DNA from: Stutzerimonas stutzeri
GTDB taxonomy: Bacteria > Pseudomonadota > Gammaproteobacteria > Pseudomonadales > Pseudomonadaceae
Assembly: GCF_013522825.1 (NCBI RefSeq)
Contig: NZ_JAAMQZ010000007.1
Location: forward strand, 62,001-126,000
Reading direction: 5' to 3'
DNA length: 64,000 nucleotides
Each line of letters begins with the position of its first letter. Position 1 is the stretch's first letter. Of the stretch, positions 1 through 8,560 are shown in pieces. The translations under genes were made by a program, and so were the position numbers. The notes under the pieces were generated by a model. The model was not told the DNA's origin and did no database searches. It worked only from the letters and a program-made list of their open reading frames with translations.

Positions 1-557
1 AATGACTGCGGCTTGCCCGACTGCTGGCTTTCAGGATTGTTTTTAGCGATCTCGACAGAGGTCGCGGCCATTGCGGCAAGCTTGCCCGGCAATGCCAGAC
101 GCCGCTGATTGAGCAGCCGGGAATCATCCCTGGCGGGTTCTGCTACGGCGTTCGGATTGCTTGCCCATTTGGCGCCTGTCGTTTGCGCAACCTGATTGAA
201 CGGATTGGGCTTTTCAGCAGGCTCCTGCCGCTTGTTCAACTGCCGCATCAGCACATCAGCCAGACCGATGCCACCGCCTTCTCTGGCCAGGGTGACCGAA
301 AGCTGCTGGTCATGCATATCCTGGTACTGCTTGCTGGCCTGGCTGTTGAGCGGATTGTCCTGGGACAGCACCTCGGTAGCCGAACGCATCGACTTGAGCA
401 TTTCATTGAGGAACAGCGACTCGAACTCCTGCGCCACCTTGCGCACGTTCTCTTCGCCATCCCGATCCTTGCCCACCTTGAGCTGGTTCAGGCGATTCAG
501 GTCGGAGTAGCTGCCACTGTCAAGCGTGCGCTGGCCGAGCCCCAGTCGATTTTCCAT
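1..557 (-). CDS. flgJ: Flagellar rod assembly protein FlgJ, N-terminal part
   Basis: FlgJ is a periplasmic protein that caps the growing rod and, through a C-terminal muramidase domain, opens the peptidoglycan for it. Only the first ~185 residues are in the window; the gene runs off the left edge before the hydrolase domain. The start reads MENRLGLGQRTLDSGSYSDL, followed by the FlgJ rod-binding region with FESLFLNEMLKSMR (about residues 45-58) and GGGIGLADVLMRQ (about 94-106). It is the last visible gene of the flgF operon. The likely ribosome site GGACGAGGAC lies just before the ATG and is now cut off from flgI by an inserted repeat element. Identity is secure; the rest of the protein is unseen. 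Confidence 0.93.
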   Translation of the reverse strand, partial: MENRLGLGQRTLDSGSYSDLNRLNQLKVGKDRDGEENVRKVAQEFESLFLNEMLKSMRSATEVLSQDNPLNSQASKQYQDMHDQQLSVTLAREGGGIGLADVLMRQLNKRQEPAEKPNPFNQVAQTTGAKWASNPNAVAEPARDDSRLLNQRRLALPGKLAAMAATSVEIAKNNPESQQSGKPQS

Positions 558-568
558 GTCCTCGTCCT

Positions 569-837
569 TAGGGTCTGTTGACGTTTCGGCGCAAGCCGCG
601 TTGCTGCGCCAAATATCGCCAGGCAAGGCGCGGGACGCAGGCAAGGGTCATTCCCTTGCCAAGTTCCGCAACGCCGCATGGCGATATTTGCCGCGCAACC
701 CGAAGGGCCGGGCCTGTTTTTGCGCGGCGCTGCGTTATTCGTCGTTCATTTGGAATGACCAAACTTCTCTCCTCATGCCTTGCTCCGCGCAAAAACAGGC
801 TCCGGCGCGGTCGCGAGCGAAACGTCAACAGACCCTA
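569..837. mobile_element. MITE-like element with 21-bp terminal inverted repeats, between flgI and flgJ
   Basis: The ends at 568-588 and 818-838 are perfect inverted repeats starting TTAGGGTCTGTTGACG. A TA dinucleotide flanks each side (569-570 and 836-837), which fits TA-targeting transposition as in the IS630/Tc1 superfamily. There is no transposase. The interior folds into nested hairpins: GGCAAGGG/CCCTTGCC at about 644-664, and arms around CCTGTTTTTGCGCGG/CCGCGCAAAAACAGG near 713 and 787. Removing the element with one TA rebuilds a flgI TAA stop followed at once by GGACGAGGAC and the flgJ ATG, so the insertion point is clear. Open frames on both strands inside it are mirror artefacts of the terminal repeats. 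Confidence 0.85.
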
Positions 838-1935
838 AATCACGATCAGGTCGGCTTGCAGCGCACCTGCCTGCTTGAGCGCTTCGAGAATGGCCATCAG
901 ATCACTGGGCGCAGCGCCTACCTGATTCACCGCCCGAACGATTTCGTCCAGCGTGGTGCCAGGGCCGAACTTGAACATCGGCTTGGCTTCTTCCTCGGCC
1001 CGAACCCTGGAGTTGGGCACGACCACCGTCTGCCCATCGGAAAACGGATTGGGCTGGCTGACCTGCGGGTCTTCGGAAATGGTCACGGTCAGGCTGCCAT
1101 GGGTCACCGCCGCCGGCTGCACACGCACGTTCTGGCCAATGACGATGGTGCCGGTGCGCGAGTTGATGATGACCTTGGCCATTGCCTGGCCGACATCGAC
1201 CTCAAGATTCTCCAGAATCGACAGGTAATCGACCCGCTGACTGGGGTCCAGCGGCGCAGTGATACTGACCGAACCGCCATCGAGCGCCTGCGCCACACCC
1301 GGCCCGAGCAGGTCATTGATCTGATCGACGATGTTCTTCGCCGTGGTGAAATCCGGACGATTGAGGTTCAGCGTCAGCGTGTTGCCCTGGTTGAAGGCAG
1401 TCGGCACCGGCCGCTCGACCGTCGCGCCGCCGGGAATGCGTCCGGCCGAAGGCACATTGACGGTAATCCGCGAGCCGTCGGCGCCACCGGCATCGAAACC
1501 GCCCACTACCAGGTTGCCCTGGGCGATGGCATAGACGTTACCGTCGATCCCCTTGAGCGGCGACATCAGCAAGCTGCCGCCGCGCAGGCTCTTGGCGTTG
1601 CCGATGGACGACACCGTGATGTCGATGGTCTGGCCAGGCTTGGCGAAAGGCGGCAGGTCGGCATGGATGGAAACCGCGGCGACGTTCTTCAACTGGACGT
1701 TGCCGCCCGCGGGCACCTTGATGCCGAACTGCGCCAGCATGTTGTTGAAGGTCTGTACGGTAAACGGCGTCTGCGTGGTCTGGTCGCCGCTGCCGTTGAG
1801 GCCGACGACCAGGCCGTAGCCGATCAGCTGGTTGCTGCGCACGCCCTGGATGGTGGCGATATCCTTGAGGCGCTCGGCGTGGGCCGATGCGCCGATGGCG
1901 AGCAGGCCGAGAAGCACGATGGCTTTTCTGAACAT
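835..1935 (-). CDS. flgI: Flagellar P-ring protein FlgI
   Basis: FlgI forms the P-ring, the periplasmic bushing around the flagellar rod in the peptidoglycan layer. The 366-residue product has the family's usual length. It begins [20 protein letters not shown], a Sec signal peptide with cleavage expected after residue 20, followed by the conserved [17 protein letters not shown] and [20 protein letters not shown] ribosome site overlaps the end of flgH, about 11 bases away. An upstream in-frame start would fuse FlgH sequence to it and lacks a ribosome site. The TAG stop is formed by the flanking TA plus the first G of the inserted element; the inferred ancestral stop was TAA. Confidence 0.97.
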   Translation of the reverse strand: MFRKAIVLLGLLAIGASAHAERLKDIATIQGVRSNQLIGYGLVVGLNGSGDQTTQTPFTVQTFNNMLAQFGIKVPAGGNVQLKNVAAVSIHADLPPFAKPGQTIDITVSSIGNAKSLRGGSLLMSPLKGIDGNVYAIAQGNLVVGGFDAGGADGSRITVNVPSAGRIPGGATVERPVPTAFNQGNTLTLNLNRPDFTTAKNIVDQINDLLGPGVAQALDGGSVSITAPLDPSQRVDYLSILENLEVDVGQAMAKVIINSRTGTIVIGQNVRVQPAAVTHGSLTVTISEDPQVSQPNPFSDGQTVVVPNSRVRAEEEAKPMFKFGPGTTLDEIVRAVNQVGAAPSDLMAILEALKQAGALQADLIVI

Positions 1936-1946
1936 GACGATGACCC

Positions 1947-2642
1947 TCAGAACGGCCACAGCGGGCTGACGAAGAAGCGGCTCAGCCAACCTGGCTGACT
2001 CGCATCGGCGAAAGCGCCCGTGCCTGAATAGGTGATACGCGCATCCGCCACGCGCATGGACGAAACAGTGTTATCGGTGGCGATATCGTCCGCACGCACC
2101 AGGCCGGCGATACGCACCAGTTCATCACCGGTATTGAGCGTCAGCCACTTCTCGCCACGAATCGCCAGAATGCCGTTGGGCAACACCTCGGACACGGTGA
2201 CGGTGATCGAGCCGGACAGGCTGTTGCTCTGCCCCGCCTGGCCTGCGCCGGAGGCTTCGCGCGAAGCGTCGAACTGAGCGTCAAGCGACATCGTGTTGCC
2301 AGTCAGCGGGTTAGCCATCGATACCGCGCCGCCGAACAGCGAACCGAGCCCGATGTTGGCATTGCTATCCTTGGAAATCTGCGAGTTGGCGTTCTTGCTG
2401 GCCTGGGTCCGCTCGTTGAGCGTGATGGTAATGATGTCCCCGACCCGGAAAGCCTTGCGGTCATCGAACAGGCTGGTCTCGAAACCGGCCTGATAGATAG
2501 CGCCATTGTTCTGCGCCGCCGGCAGCGGCGTGCGTGGCAATACCGGGGCGTAATAGGGATCGTCAGGCTTGGGTGCGGGGGCGACGCAACCGCTCAGCGC
2601 AACAGCCGAAACCAGCGAGAAAGCAATCAATACGCGACTCAT
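1947..2642 (-). CDS. flgH: Flagellar L-ring lipoprotein FlgH
   Basis: FlgH builds the outer-membrane L-ring of the flagellar basal body. The 231-residue product starts [19 protein letters not shown], a lipoprotein signal ending in the lipobox LSGC, so Cys19 should be lipidated. [22 protein letters not shown] (about residues 66-87) and the closing [14 protein letters not shown] are typical FlgH. A GAGGTG ribosome site lies five bases before this ATG, which decides it over an in-frame ATG 54 bases upstream. It lies between flgG and flgI in the flgF operon. Confidence 0.97.
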   Translation of the reverse strand: MSRVLIAFSLVSAVALSGCVAPAPKPDDPYYAPVLPRTPLPAAQNNGAIYQAGFETSLFDDRKAFRVGDIITITLNERTQASKNANSQISKDSNANIGLGSLFGGAVSMANPLTGNTMSLDAQFDASREASGAGQAGQSNSLSGSITVTVSEVLPNGILAIRGEKWLTLNTGDELVRIAGLVRADDIATDNTVSSMRVADARITYSGTGAFADASQPGWLSRFFVSPLWPF

Positions 2643-2719
2643 GAAGCACCTCAGCCCAGTCAGGGCCATTGAAACGGCGACAGGCGCCTCAGCCACCTGC
2701 CTACAACGGCCAGCACACG

Positions 2720-3505
2720 TCAGAGCTGCTGGGTTACGAAAGACAGCATCTGATCGGCGGTGGAAATCACCTTGGAATTCATCTCGTAGGCGCGCTGGGT
2801 GGTGATCATGTTCACCAGCTCCTCGACGACACTTACGTTGGAGTTTTCCAGCGTGTACTGCGCCACGGTTCCCAGACCGTTGAGGCCCGGCGTGCTGACC
2901 TGGGGCGCGCCGCTGGCGGCGGTTTCCAGGAACAGGTTGCTGCCCATGGCTTGCAGTCCGGCCGGGTTGACGAAGTCGGCAGTCTGCAGGTTGCCGATGA
3001 TCTGTGGGGCCGGGTTGCCAAGCGTAGTGACCGAGACCGTACCGTCTTCACCGACAGTGAATGTCTGGGTTTCCGGCGGCACGACGATTGCCGGTTCCAG
3101 GGCGTAGCCATTGGACGTCACGACCTGGCCGTCGGCATTCAGATGAAAACTGCCGTCGCGGGAATAGGAAACCGTACCATCGGGCAGCAGTACCTGAAAA
3201 AAGCCACGACCATTGATAGCCATGTCCAGCGGCTGCTCGGTGGTTTGCAGGCTGCCGCTGGTGAACTGCTTCTGGGTGCCGACGATGCGCACGCCCGTGC
3301 CGAGCTGAAGACCGGAAGGAAGCTCGCTGTCCTGGGTCGATTGCCCGCCCGGCTGGCGACGGATCTGATAGAGCAGATCCTGAAATTCGGCACGGTCCTT
3401 CTTGAATCCGGTGGTGGAAACGTTGGCCAGGTTGTTGGAAATGGTGGTCAGGTTCATGTCCTGTGCGGACAGACCCGTCTTGCTCACCCAAAGTGCTGGA
3501 AGCAT
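2720..3505 (-). CDS. flgG: Flagellar distal rod protein FlgG
   Basis: FlgG is the distal rod subunit that runs through the P and L rings. The product has exactly the usual 261 residues. The N-terminal rod/hook signature is [20 protein letters not shown] (about residues 17-36), and the C-terminal flagellar basal-body motif is [20 protein letters not shown] (about 223-242). A GAGGAGAAG ribosome site precedes the ATG. It sits 45 bases downstream of flgF in the same operon. Confidence 0.98.
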   Translation of the reverse strand: MLPALWVSKTGLSAQDMNLTTISNNLANVSTTGFKKDRAEFQDLLYQIRRQPGGQSTQDSELPSGLQLGTGVRIVGTQKQFTSGSLQTTEQPLDMAINGRGFFQVLLPDGTVSYSRDGSFHLNADGQVVTSNGYALEPAIVVPPETQTFTVGEDGTVSVTTLGNPAPQIIGNLQTADFVNPAGLQAMGSNLFLETAASGAPQVSTPGLNGLGTVAQYTLENSNVSVVEELVNMITTQRAYEMNSKVISTADQMLSFVTQQL

Positions 3506-3550
3506 ATTCTTCTCCTCATGCGCCGGTATTCGGGCGCCACGCGCTGTTTA

Positions 3551-4291
3551 CTAGCTGATTTGCAATACTCGGGCCGCAGCGGCGCCATCTTCTTCGGCGG
3601 TACGCATCATCTTCACGTGCAGCTCGAACTGTCGGGCCAGCGACAGCATCGAGGTCATCTCGGCCACCGCATTGACGTTACTCGCCTCGAGAAAGCCGGA
3701 CGTCACACGCACCGCCGCATCCGCCTCCAGAGGCTGGCCGTCCTTCATGCGAATCATGCCGTCGGTGCCCTTCTCCAGCTGCCGGGAATCGGGATTGACC
3801 AGCTTGAGGCGGTCGACCATCACCACCACGTTGGGGTCTTCGCCCAGGGCACGAATGCTGATGGAGCCATCGTGGCCGATCTCGACCTTCTCTTCCGGCG
3901 GAATGGCAATCGGCCCGGCATTGCCGAGTACCGGCAAACCGTCGCCGGTGCGCAGCATGCCCAGGGTGTCGATGTTGAAGCTGCCGGTACGCACATAAGC
4001 CTCGCTGCCGTCGGGCGCCTGGACCGCGATCCAGCCATCCCCCTCTACGGCAACGTCCAGATCCCGCCCGGTCTCCTGCAGGGTGCCAGAGGTGAAATCG
4101 GTGCCGGGGCGCTCGGTCATGGCATAGACACGCGCCGGAAAACTGTCGCCGAACACCTGCATCGACCGCGCCTGCTCGAAATCGCGACGAAACCCCGTTG
4201 TGGACAGGTTGGCCAGATTGTTGGCGTGGGCCTGCTGGGCGCGCGCGTTCTGGCTGGCGCCGGTCATGGCCACGTAGAGCATCTTGTCCAT
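3551..4291 (-). CDS. flgF: Flagellar proximal rod protein FlgF
   Basis: FlgF is a proximal rod subunit of the flagellum. The 246-residue product starts MDKMLYVAMTGASQNARAQQ and contains the rod signature NNLANLSTTGFRRDFEQAR and a C-terminal helix with ASNVNAVAEMTSMLSLARQF. It is the first gene of the flgFGHIJ... operon, with GGAGG before the ATG and a sigma-54 promoter 54 bases upstream. A terminator lies between it and flgE, so it starts its own transcription unit, as in P. aeruginosa. Confidence 0.97.
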   Translation of the reverse strand: MDKMLYVAMTGASQNARAQQAHANNLANLSTTGFRRDFEQARSMQVFGDSFPARVYAMTERPGTDFTSGTLQETGRDLDVAVEGDGWIAVQAPDGSEAYVRTGSFNIDTLGMLRTGDGLPVLGNAGPIAIPPEEKVEIGHDGSISIRALGEDPNVVVMVDRLKLVNPDSRQLEKGTDGMIRMKDGQPLEADAAVRVTSGFLEASNVNAVAEMTSMLSLARQFELHVKMMRTAEEDGAAAARVLQIS

Positions 4292-4344
4292 CGAAACCTC
4301 CGAGACGCGGGCTTGACGCCCAGGGTTCTATTGGCGAGATAAAA

Positions 4345-4360
4345 TGCAAGCAGCGTGCCA
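4345..4360 (-). promoter_or_regulatory. Sigma-54 promoter of the flgF operon
   Basis: On the minus strand the sequence reads TGGCAC-GCTGC-TTGCA, an exact match to the -24/-12 consensus with five-base spacing. It lies 54 bases before the flgF start codon and just downstream of the flgE terminator. In Pseudomonas such operons are normally activated by FleR with RpoN; the activator is inferred. Confidence 0.9.
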
Positions 4361-4400
4361 CGCTCACAGACAAGCTGTAATAGATTGATTTAAAAGGTCT

Positions 4401-4432
4401 TTAAAAGAAAGAAGGCCCCAAATGGGGCCTTC
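4401..4432 (-). terminator. Rho-independent terminator after flgE
   Basis: A perfect 10-bp stem (4411-4420 with 4423-4432) is followed on the minus strand by CTTTCTTTT. It ends the flgBCDE transcript before the flgF promoter. Confidence 0.85.
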
Positions 4433-4465
4433 AGCACAGAAACTACGGCGGAATACTGCCGGCCT

Positions 4466-5878
4466 TTAACGCAGATTGATGATGGTCTGGGTAATGGCGC
4501 TTTCGGTTTCGATGGTCTTCGCATTCGCCTGGTAGTTGCGCTGTGCGACGATCAGGTTGACCAGCTGGTCCGACAGCTCGACGTTCGAGTCCTCCAGCGC
4601 ACCGGCCTGCAACGCACCCAGGGTGCCGGACATCGGCGTGCCGATCACCGGCTCGCCGGACTCGTAGGATTGCACCCACTGTGTCTTGCCGACAGGCGTC
4701 AGGCCCTGAACGTTGGCGAAATTGGCCAGGATGATCTGCCCTTGCACTTTGGACTGGCCGTTGGTGTAGCGGGCAAAGATCACCCCGCTGTCATCGATCT
4801 CCAGCCCCGCGAGCTCGCCAGTGGTGTAACCATCCTGACTGACCTTGTTGACGGCGAAGGCACTGGCGTACTGGCTGGATTTACTGAAATCCATGACGAT
4901 GCCCTCGGGATTGGCAAGCGCACCGTTCGGCGACCAGGTGGCCGGCGTACCGCCATCGGAGATCGCCGGTACCCACCCGCCATTGGGGTTCGCAGCCGTG
5001 GCGCTATTGAGCGTGACCTTCAGATCCGGGGTCACAGTGAAGAGAGCCGATCCGCCCGTATCAATATCGGTCAGGGCGCCGGAAGAGTTGAATGTCAGCC
5101 CCATATTGTATGGCTGCGGCGGCTCCTCGGCAGGATCGGCCGGATTGCGCCCGTCGATCAGCACTTTCATATCCCAGCTGTTGGCGCCGGTCTTGATGAA
5201 ATATTGCGTCATGACGTGGGCGTTACCCTGGGAATCATAGATATTCAGGGAGGTGGAACTGTTGTAGGTGGTCGGGTCAGCCGGATTGAAGGTGGCATTG
5301 GCCGCCGCCAGCGCCGCAGCTGCATCTCCCGAACTATCGAACTCGGCGTCATAGGTCGTCTGCCAGGTCACCGGCGACTTCTGCGTCGAGTTCAGGTTGA
5401 AGGCGGTATCGATCCGGGTAGTGGACTTCGGTTCCTGGTTGGTGGTCTGGATCTGCAGGTCACCAACCACACCATTCTGCAGGTTGCCATTGCCATCCAC
5501 CGGGAAGCCCTGCAACTTGTAGCCGAAGTTATCCACCAGAAAGCCTTCGCGGTCGGTTCCGAAGTAACCGGCACGGGTATAACTCACCGCACCATTGTTA
5601 CTGACCTGGAAAAAGCCATTGCCATTGATGGCCAGATCAAGCGCATTCTGGGTGTAGTTGATATTGCCCTGGTTGAACTGCTGGGACACATTGGACATCA
5701 GCACGCCGCTGCCCTGCGGGTTCTTGCCGGTCCCCATCACCGAGGCAGCATAGACGTCGGAAAATTCCGCCCGTGACTGCTTGAAACCGACAGTGCCGGC
5801 GTTGGCGATATTGTTACCGGTGACGTTGAGGTCTTTGCTGGCAGCACGCAAGCCGCTGAGGCCGATATTGAACGACAT
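4466..5878 (-). CDS. flgE: Flagellar hook protein FlgE
   Basis: FlgE polymerises into the flexible hook outside the cell. The 470-residue product begins MSFNIGLSGLRAASKDLNVT with the NNIANAGTVGFKQSRAEFSD signature (about residues 22-41). It ends in the conserved SDQLVNLIVAQRNYQANAKT followed by an ESAITQTIINLR tail. Length is close to the ~460 residues of P. aeruginosa FlgE; the variable centre (about 150-350) is Ala/Asn/Thr-rich as expected for the surface-exposed domain. AAGGAG precedes the ATG. It is the last gene of flgBCDE. Confidence 0.97.
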   Translation of the reverse strand: MSFNIGLSGLRAASKDLNVTGNNIANAGTVGFKQSRAEFSDVYAASVMGTGKNPQGSGVLMSNVSQQFNQGNINYTQNALDLAINGNGFFQVSNNGAVSYTRAGYFGTDREGFLVDNFGYKLQGFPVDGNGNLQNGVVGDLQIQTTNQEPKSTTRIDTAFNLNSTQKSPVTWQTTYDAEFDSSGDAAAALAAANATFNPADPTTYNSSTSLNIYDSQGNAHVMTQYFIKTGANSWDMKVLIDGRNPADPAEEPPQPYNMGLTFNSSGALTDIDTGGSALFTVTPDLKVTLNSATAANPNGGWVPAISDGGTPATWSPNGALANPEGIVMDFSKSSQYASAFAVNKVSQDGYTTGELAGLEIDDSGVIFARYTNGQSKVQGQIILANFANVQGLTPVGKTQWVQSYESGEPVIGTPMSGTLGALQAGALEDSNVELSDQLVNLIVAQRNYQANAKTIETESAITQTIINLR

Positions 5879-5934
5879 GAAGAGCTCCTTTGCCGGAACT
5901 GCCGGCAGTTACAGCCGATAGTTGCGGCCTATGG

Positions 5935-6612
5935 TTATTGGCCGATGACCTGCACATGGGAAAGCGGAACACTGCCGAGCCCGGCAAGGTTGAGCAGCAG
6001 TTCGTTACCACCCAGCGTCACACTGTCGACGTTTGCTGGCAGCAGCGTATAAAGACCCTTGGTTTCACCGCCGTAGGTGGCCTGCGCTTCGAACTTGTAG
6101 GTACCGGGCGGCACGGTATTGCCGCTGGCATCCTTGCCGTCCCACATGAAGGAGACATTGCCTGCTTCCTGTGAGCCCATATTGATCCGATTGACCACCG
6201 AGCCAGCCTCGTCATAAATATTGACATAGACGTTGCTGCTGCTGGTGGGCAGGATCAGGCTGGCCTTGAAGGTCTCGCTGGTATCCACCACTGCTTTCTC
6301 GGTCGGCACGATCACCTTGCGACCGACCAGCGAAGACGCTTGAAGCGCCTGCGAAGACTGATAGCCGGAAAGAATGGTTTCCATACTTGAATTCAGCTTC
6401 TCGACACCCTCGACCGTACTGAACTGTGCCAATTGGCCGATGAATTCGCCATTTTCCTGGGGTTCCAACGGGTTCTGGTTGTTCAACTGGGCTACCAGCA
6501 GCTCGAGAAACTCGTTCTTGCCAAGGTCGTTGCCCTTGACCTCGCGATCCTTGCCGAACTGGTATTGATCGAGTACCGAACCGGTACCGTCGACGCCGCC
6601 TGTAGTGCTCAT
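5935..6612 (-). CDS. flgD: Flagellar hook-capping protein FlgD
   Basis: FlgD is the scaffold cap on which hook subunits assemble and is discarded afterwards. The 225-residue product carries the FlgD signature NEFLELLVAQLNNQNPLEP (about residues 33-51) and then FIGQLAQFSTVEGVEKLN. The second half holds the Ig-like/Tudor region with VNIYDEAGSVV and FMWDGKDASGNTVPPGTYKF. It lies between flgC and flgE with short gaps. Confidence 0.96.
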   Translation of the reverse strand: MSTTGGVDGTGSVLDQYQFGKDREVKGNDLGKNEFLELLVAQLNNQNPLEPQENGEFIGQLAQFSTVEGVEKLNSSMETILSGYQSSQALQASSLVGRKVIVPTEKAVVDTSETFKASLILPTSSSNVYVNIYDEAGSVVNRINMGSQEAGNVSFMWDGKDASGNTVPPGTYKFEAQATYGGETKGLYTLLPANVDSVTLGGNELLLNLAGLGSVPLSHVQVIGQ

Positions 6613-6630
6613 GGCAATCTCTCGTAAGGG

Positions 6631-7074
6631 TTACTGGCCCAGGGTCAGAACTTTCTGCAGCATGGTCTTGGCCGTGTTCATCAACTCGGCATTGGTCTGG
6701 AACGAGCGACTGGCCGAAATCATGTCAGCCATCTCTTCCACCACATTGACGTTCGGGTAATACACATACCCCTCTTCGTTCGCAGCGGGATGGTTGGGCT
6801 CGTAACGCGCCTGCAGCTCGCTCTGGTCCTCCACCACACCCAGCACCTGAACGCCGGCGCCGGCCTGATCCTGACCGGCGAACAGCGATTCGTTCGGTGC
6901 GCCATTGGCCTGCTGCAGGACGGTGGCGAACACCGGGTGGCGCGCACGATAGGTCTGGTCAACGCTGGAGGACACGGTCTCGGCGTTGGCGATATTGCTG
7001 GAGATGGTATTCAGGCGCGTGCTCTGGGCACTCATGCCGCTACCGGCGATATTGAAGACACTGCTAAGTGACAT
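6631..7074 (-). CDS. flgC: Flagellar proximal rod protein FlgC
   Basis: FlgC is a proximal rod subunit. The 147-residue product starts MSLSSVFNIAGSGMSAQSTR, continues with LNTISSNIANAETVSSSVDQ and ends with NVVEEMADMISASRSFQTNAE, all typical of the family. AAGGAG stands six bases before the ATG. It lies 14 bases after flgB in the flgBCDE operon. Confidence 0.97.
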   Translation of the reverse strand: MSLSSVFNIAGSGMSAQSTRLNTISSNIANAETVSSSVDQTYRARHPVFATVLQQANGAPNESLFAGQDQAGAGVQVLGVVEDQSELQARYEPNHPAANEEGYVYYPNVNVVEEMADMISASRSFQTNAELMNTAKTMLQKVLTLGQ

Positions 7075-7088
7075 GGTGCTGCTCCTTG

Positions 7089-7493
7089 TTATTCGCCGCG
7101 CAGGGCGCTGATCAGCCCTTTGAATTTACTGTTGAGCAGAGTAAAGCTCGCCTGGAAATCGATGGCATTTTCGGCATAGGTCGCCTGCTCCACCTGCATG
7201 TCGACCGTGTTCTGATCCAGCGATGCATGCGTGGGGGTACGAAAGCGCAAGCCGGGATCGGCAATTTCCATCCCCTCGGCGGCGATGTGCCTGCTGCTGG
7301 TCACGGCCACGCCAAAACCGCTCTGATTCTTGCTGTTCTGCTCAGCCAGAACGGCACTGAAGTCCAGATCCCGCGCCTTGTAATTGGGCGTGTCTGCGTT
7401 GGCGATATTGTTGGCCAGCACTTCAGCGCGCTGCGCACGAAAGCCGAGCGCTTTTTCATGAATGCCAAGCGCCTTGTCGAAACTGATGCTCAT
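7089..7493 (-). CDS. flgB: Flagellar proximal rod protein FlgB
   Basis: FlgB is a proximal rod subunit and the first gene of flgBCDE. The chosen start gives 134 residues, MSISFDKALGIHEKALGFRA, with LANNIANADTPNYKARDLDF following. An AGAGGG ribosome site lies ahead. A longer in-frame start at 7553 is rejected because it would begin inside the -24 element of the sigma-54 promoter and has no ribosome site. Confidence 0.97.
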   Translation of the reverse strand: MSISFDKALGIHEKALGFRAQRAEVLANNIANADTPNYKARDLDFSAVLAEQNSKNQSGFGVAVTSSRHIAAEGMEIADPGLRFRTPTHASLDQNTVDMQVEQATYAENAIDFQASFTLLNSKFKGLISALRGE

Positions 7494-7536
7494 GATCTGG
7501 CCCTCTGCCGGATACAAGTCTGCCTGGGCAAACACC

Positions 7537-7552
7537 AGCAAAGGCCGTGCCA
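7537..7552 (-). promoter_or_regulatory. Sigma-54 promoter of flgBCDE
   Basis: On the minus strand TGGCAC-GGCCT-TTGCT matches the -24/-12 consensus exactly. It is 44 bases upstream of the flgB ATG, leaving a leader of about 30 bases. Confidence 0.9.
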
Positions 7553-7696
7553 TTACGTCAAAGCATTGATATACAAGGGTTTTTAAAAGAAAGGCGGGGC
7601 AAAGGTGTCAAAAGCGGCAAGGCTTTTCCAGTGTTTTGCCGCCCTCAGTCCAGAAGGCGACATTTTTTTGCCGCTATTGCAGGGCAAGCCGGAGAC

Positions 7697-8521
7697 TCAC
7701 TTGGCCTTGTAGATGATGCCAGGACTGCACTGAACCATCTGATACAACTCGGGCAGGCCGTTGAGCGCCTCGGAAGCACCCAGAAACAGATAGCCGCCTG
7801 GTTTCAGGGTGGCATGGATGCGCTTGAGAATGTCCTTCTTCACATCCGCAGAGAAGTAGATGAGCACATTCCGGCAGAACACCACGTCGAACTTGCCCAG
7901 CACGGCATAGCTGTCGAGAAGATTCTGCACGCGAAACTCCACGCGGCTGCGGATGGCCGGCTTGACGACCCAGCGCCCAGGCGCCTTGACATCGAAGTAA
8001 CGCTGCAACCGCTCACTCGACAGCCCGCGCGCAATGGCCAGGCTGTCGTACTCGGCGGCCTTGCATGCCGCGAGCATGGTGCCCGACAGCTCGGTCGCGA
8101 CGATCTGCACCGACGGCTTGGGCTGGCCCGGATTGCTTCGCTCGTACTCATCGATGGTCATCGACAGCGAATAGGGCTCCTGTCCCGACGAGCAGGCTGC
8201 CGACCAGATGCGCAGGCGCTGGCCGGAAGCAGTCTTGAGCAATTCCGGCAGCACGCGGCTTCTGAGCACCTCGAAGGGATAGGCGTCACGAAACCAGAGC
8301 GTTTCGTTGGTCGTCATCGCATCGATGACCTGCTCGCGCAATCCCCGGTGTGGTTGCGCCTGGATTTGTCGAACCAGTTCGCCGAGGCTCTTCAGCCCGT
8401 GCTGTTCCATCAGTTTGTTGAGACGGCTAGACACGAGATATTGCTTGTTGCCGCCCAGAAGAATGCCGCAACTCTTTTCCAGGAACACCCGAAACTGATC
8501 GAAATCCAGATCACCTGACAC
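7697..8521 (-). CDS. cheR: Chemotaxis protein methyltransferase CheR
   Basis: CheR methylates glutamates in chemoreceptor signalling domains using S-adenosylmethionine, setting adaptation. The start is taken as the GTG at 8521 (274 residues), where TGAGGCG lies eight bases ahead. A TTG seven codons upstream is the alternative. The N-terminal all-helical domain reads FDQFRVFLEKSCGILLG. The SAM fold carries IWSAACSSGQEPYSLSM and DVVFCRNVLIYF, both diagnostic. It is cotranscribed with cheV (39-base gap), upstream of the flgB promoter. Confidence 0.93.
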   Translation of the reverse strand: MSGDLDFDQFRVFLEKSCGILLGGNKQYLVSSRLNKLMEQHGLKSLGELVRQIQAQPHRGLREQVIDAMTTNETLWFRDAYPFEVLRSRVLPELLKTASGQRLRIWSAACSSGQEPYSLSMTIDEYERSNPGQPKPSVQIVATELSGTMLAACKAAEYDSLAIARGLSSERLQRYFDVKAPGRWVVKPAIRSRVEFRVQNLLDSYAVLGKFDVVFCRNVLIYFSADVKKDILKRIHATLKPGGYLFLGASEALNGLPELYQMVQCSPGIIYKAK

Positions 8522-8560
8522 TAATAACGCCTCACCATTCAAGAGGACATTGCCTCGACA

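Noticed and set aside
568..838. 86-residue open frames on both strands that start MTFR and end NVNRP
   Set aside because: Both are produced by the terminal inverted repeats of the MITE-like element; they mirror each other and have no ribosome site.
2669..4342. 557-codon open frame on the plus strand
   Set aside because: Antisense to flgG and flgF, which are certain; the translation is His/Arg/Gly-rich without motifs.
7494..7553. 20-residue N-terminal extension of FlgB
   Set aside because: It would be encoded across the sigma-54 promoter, upstream of the transcript start.
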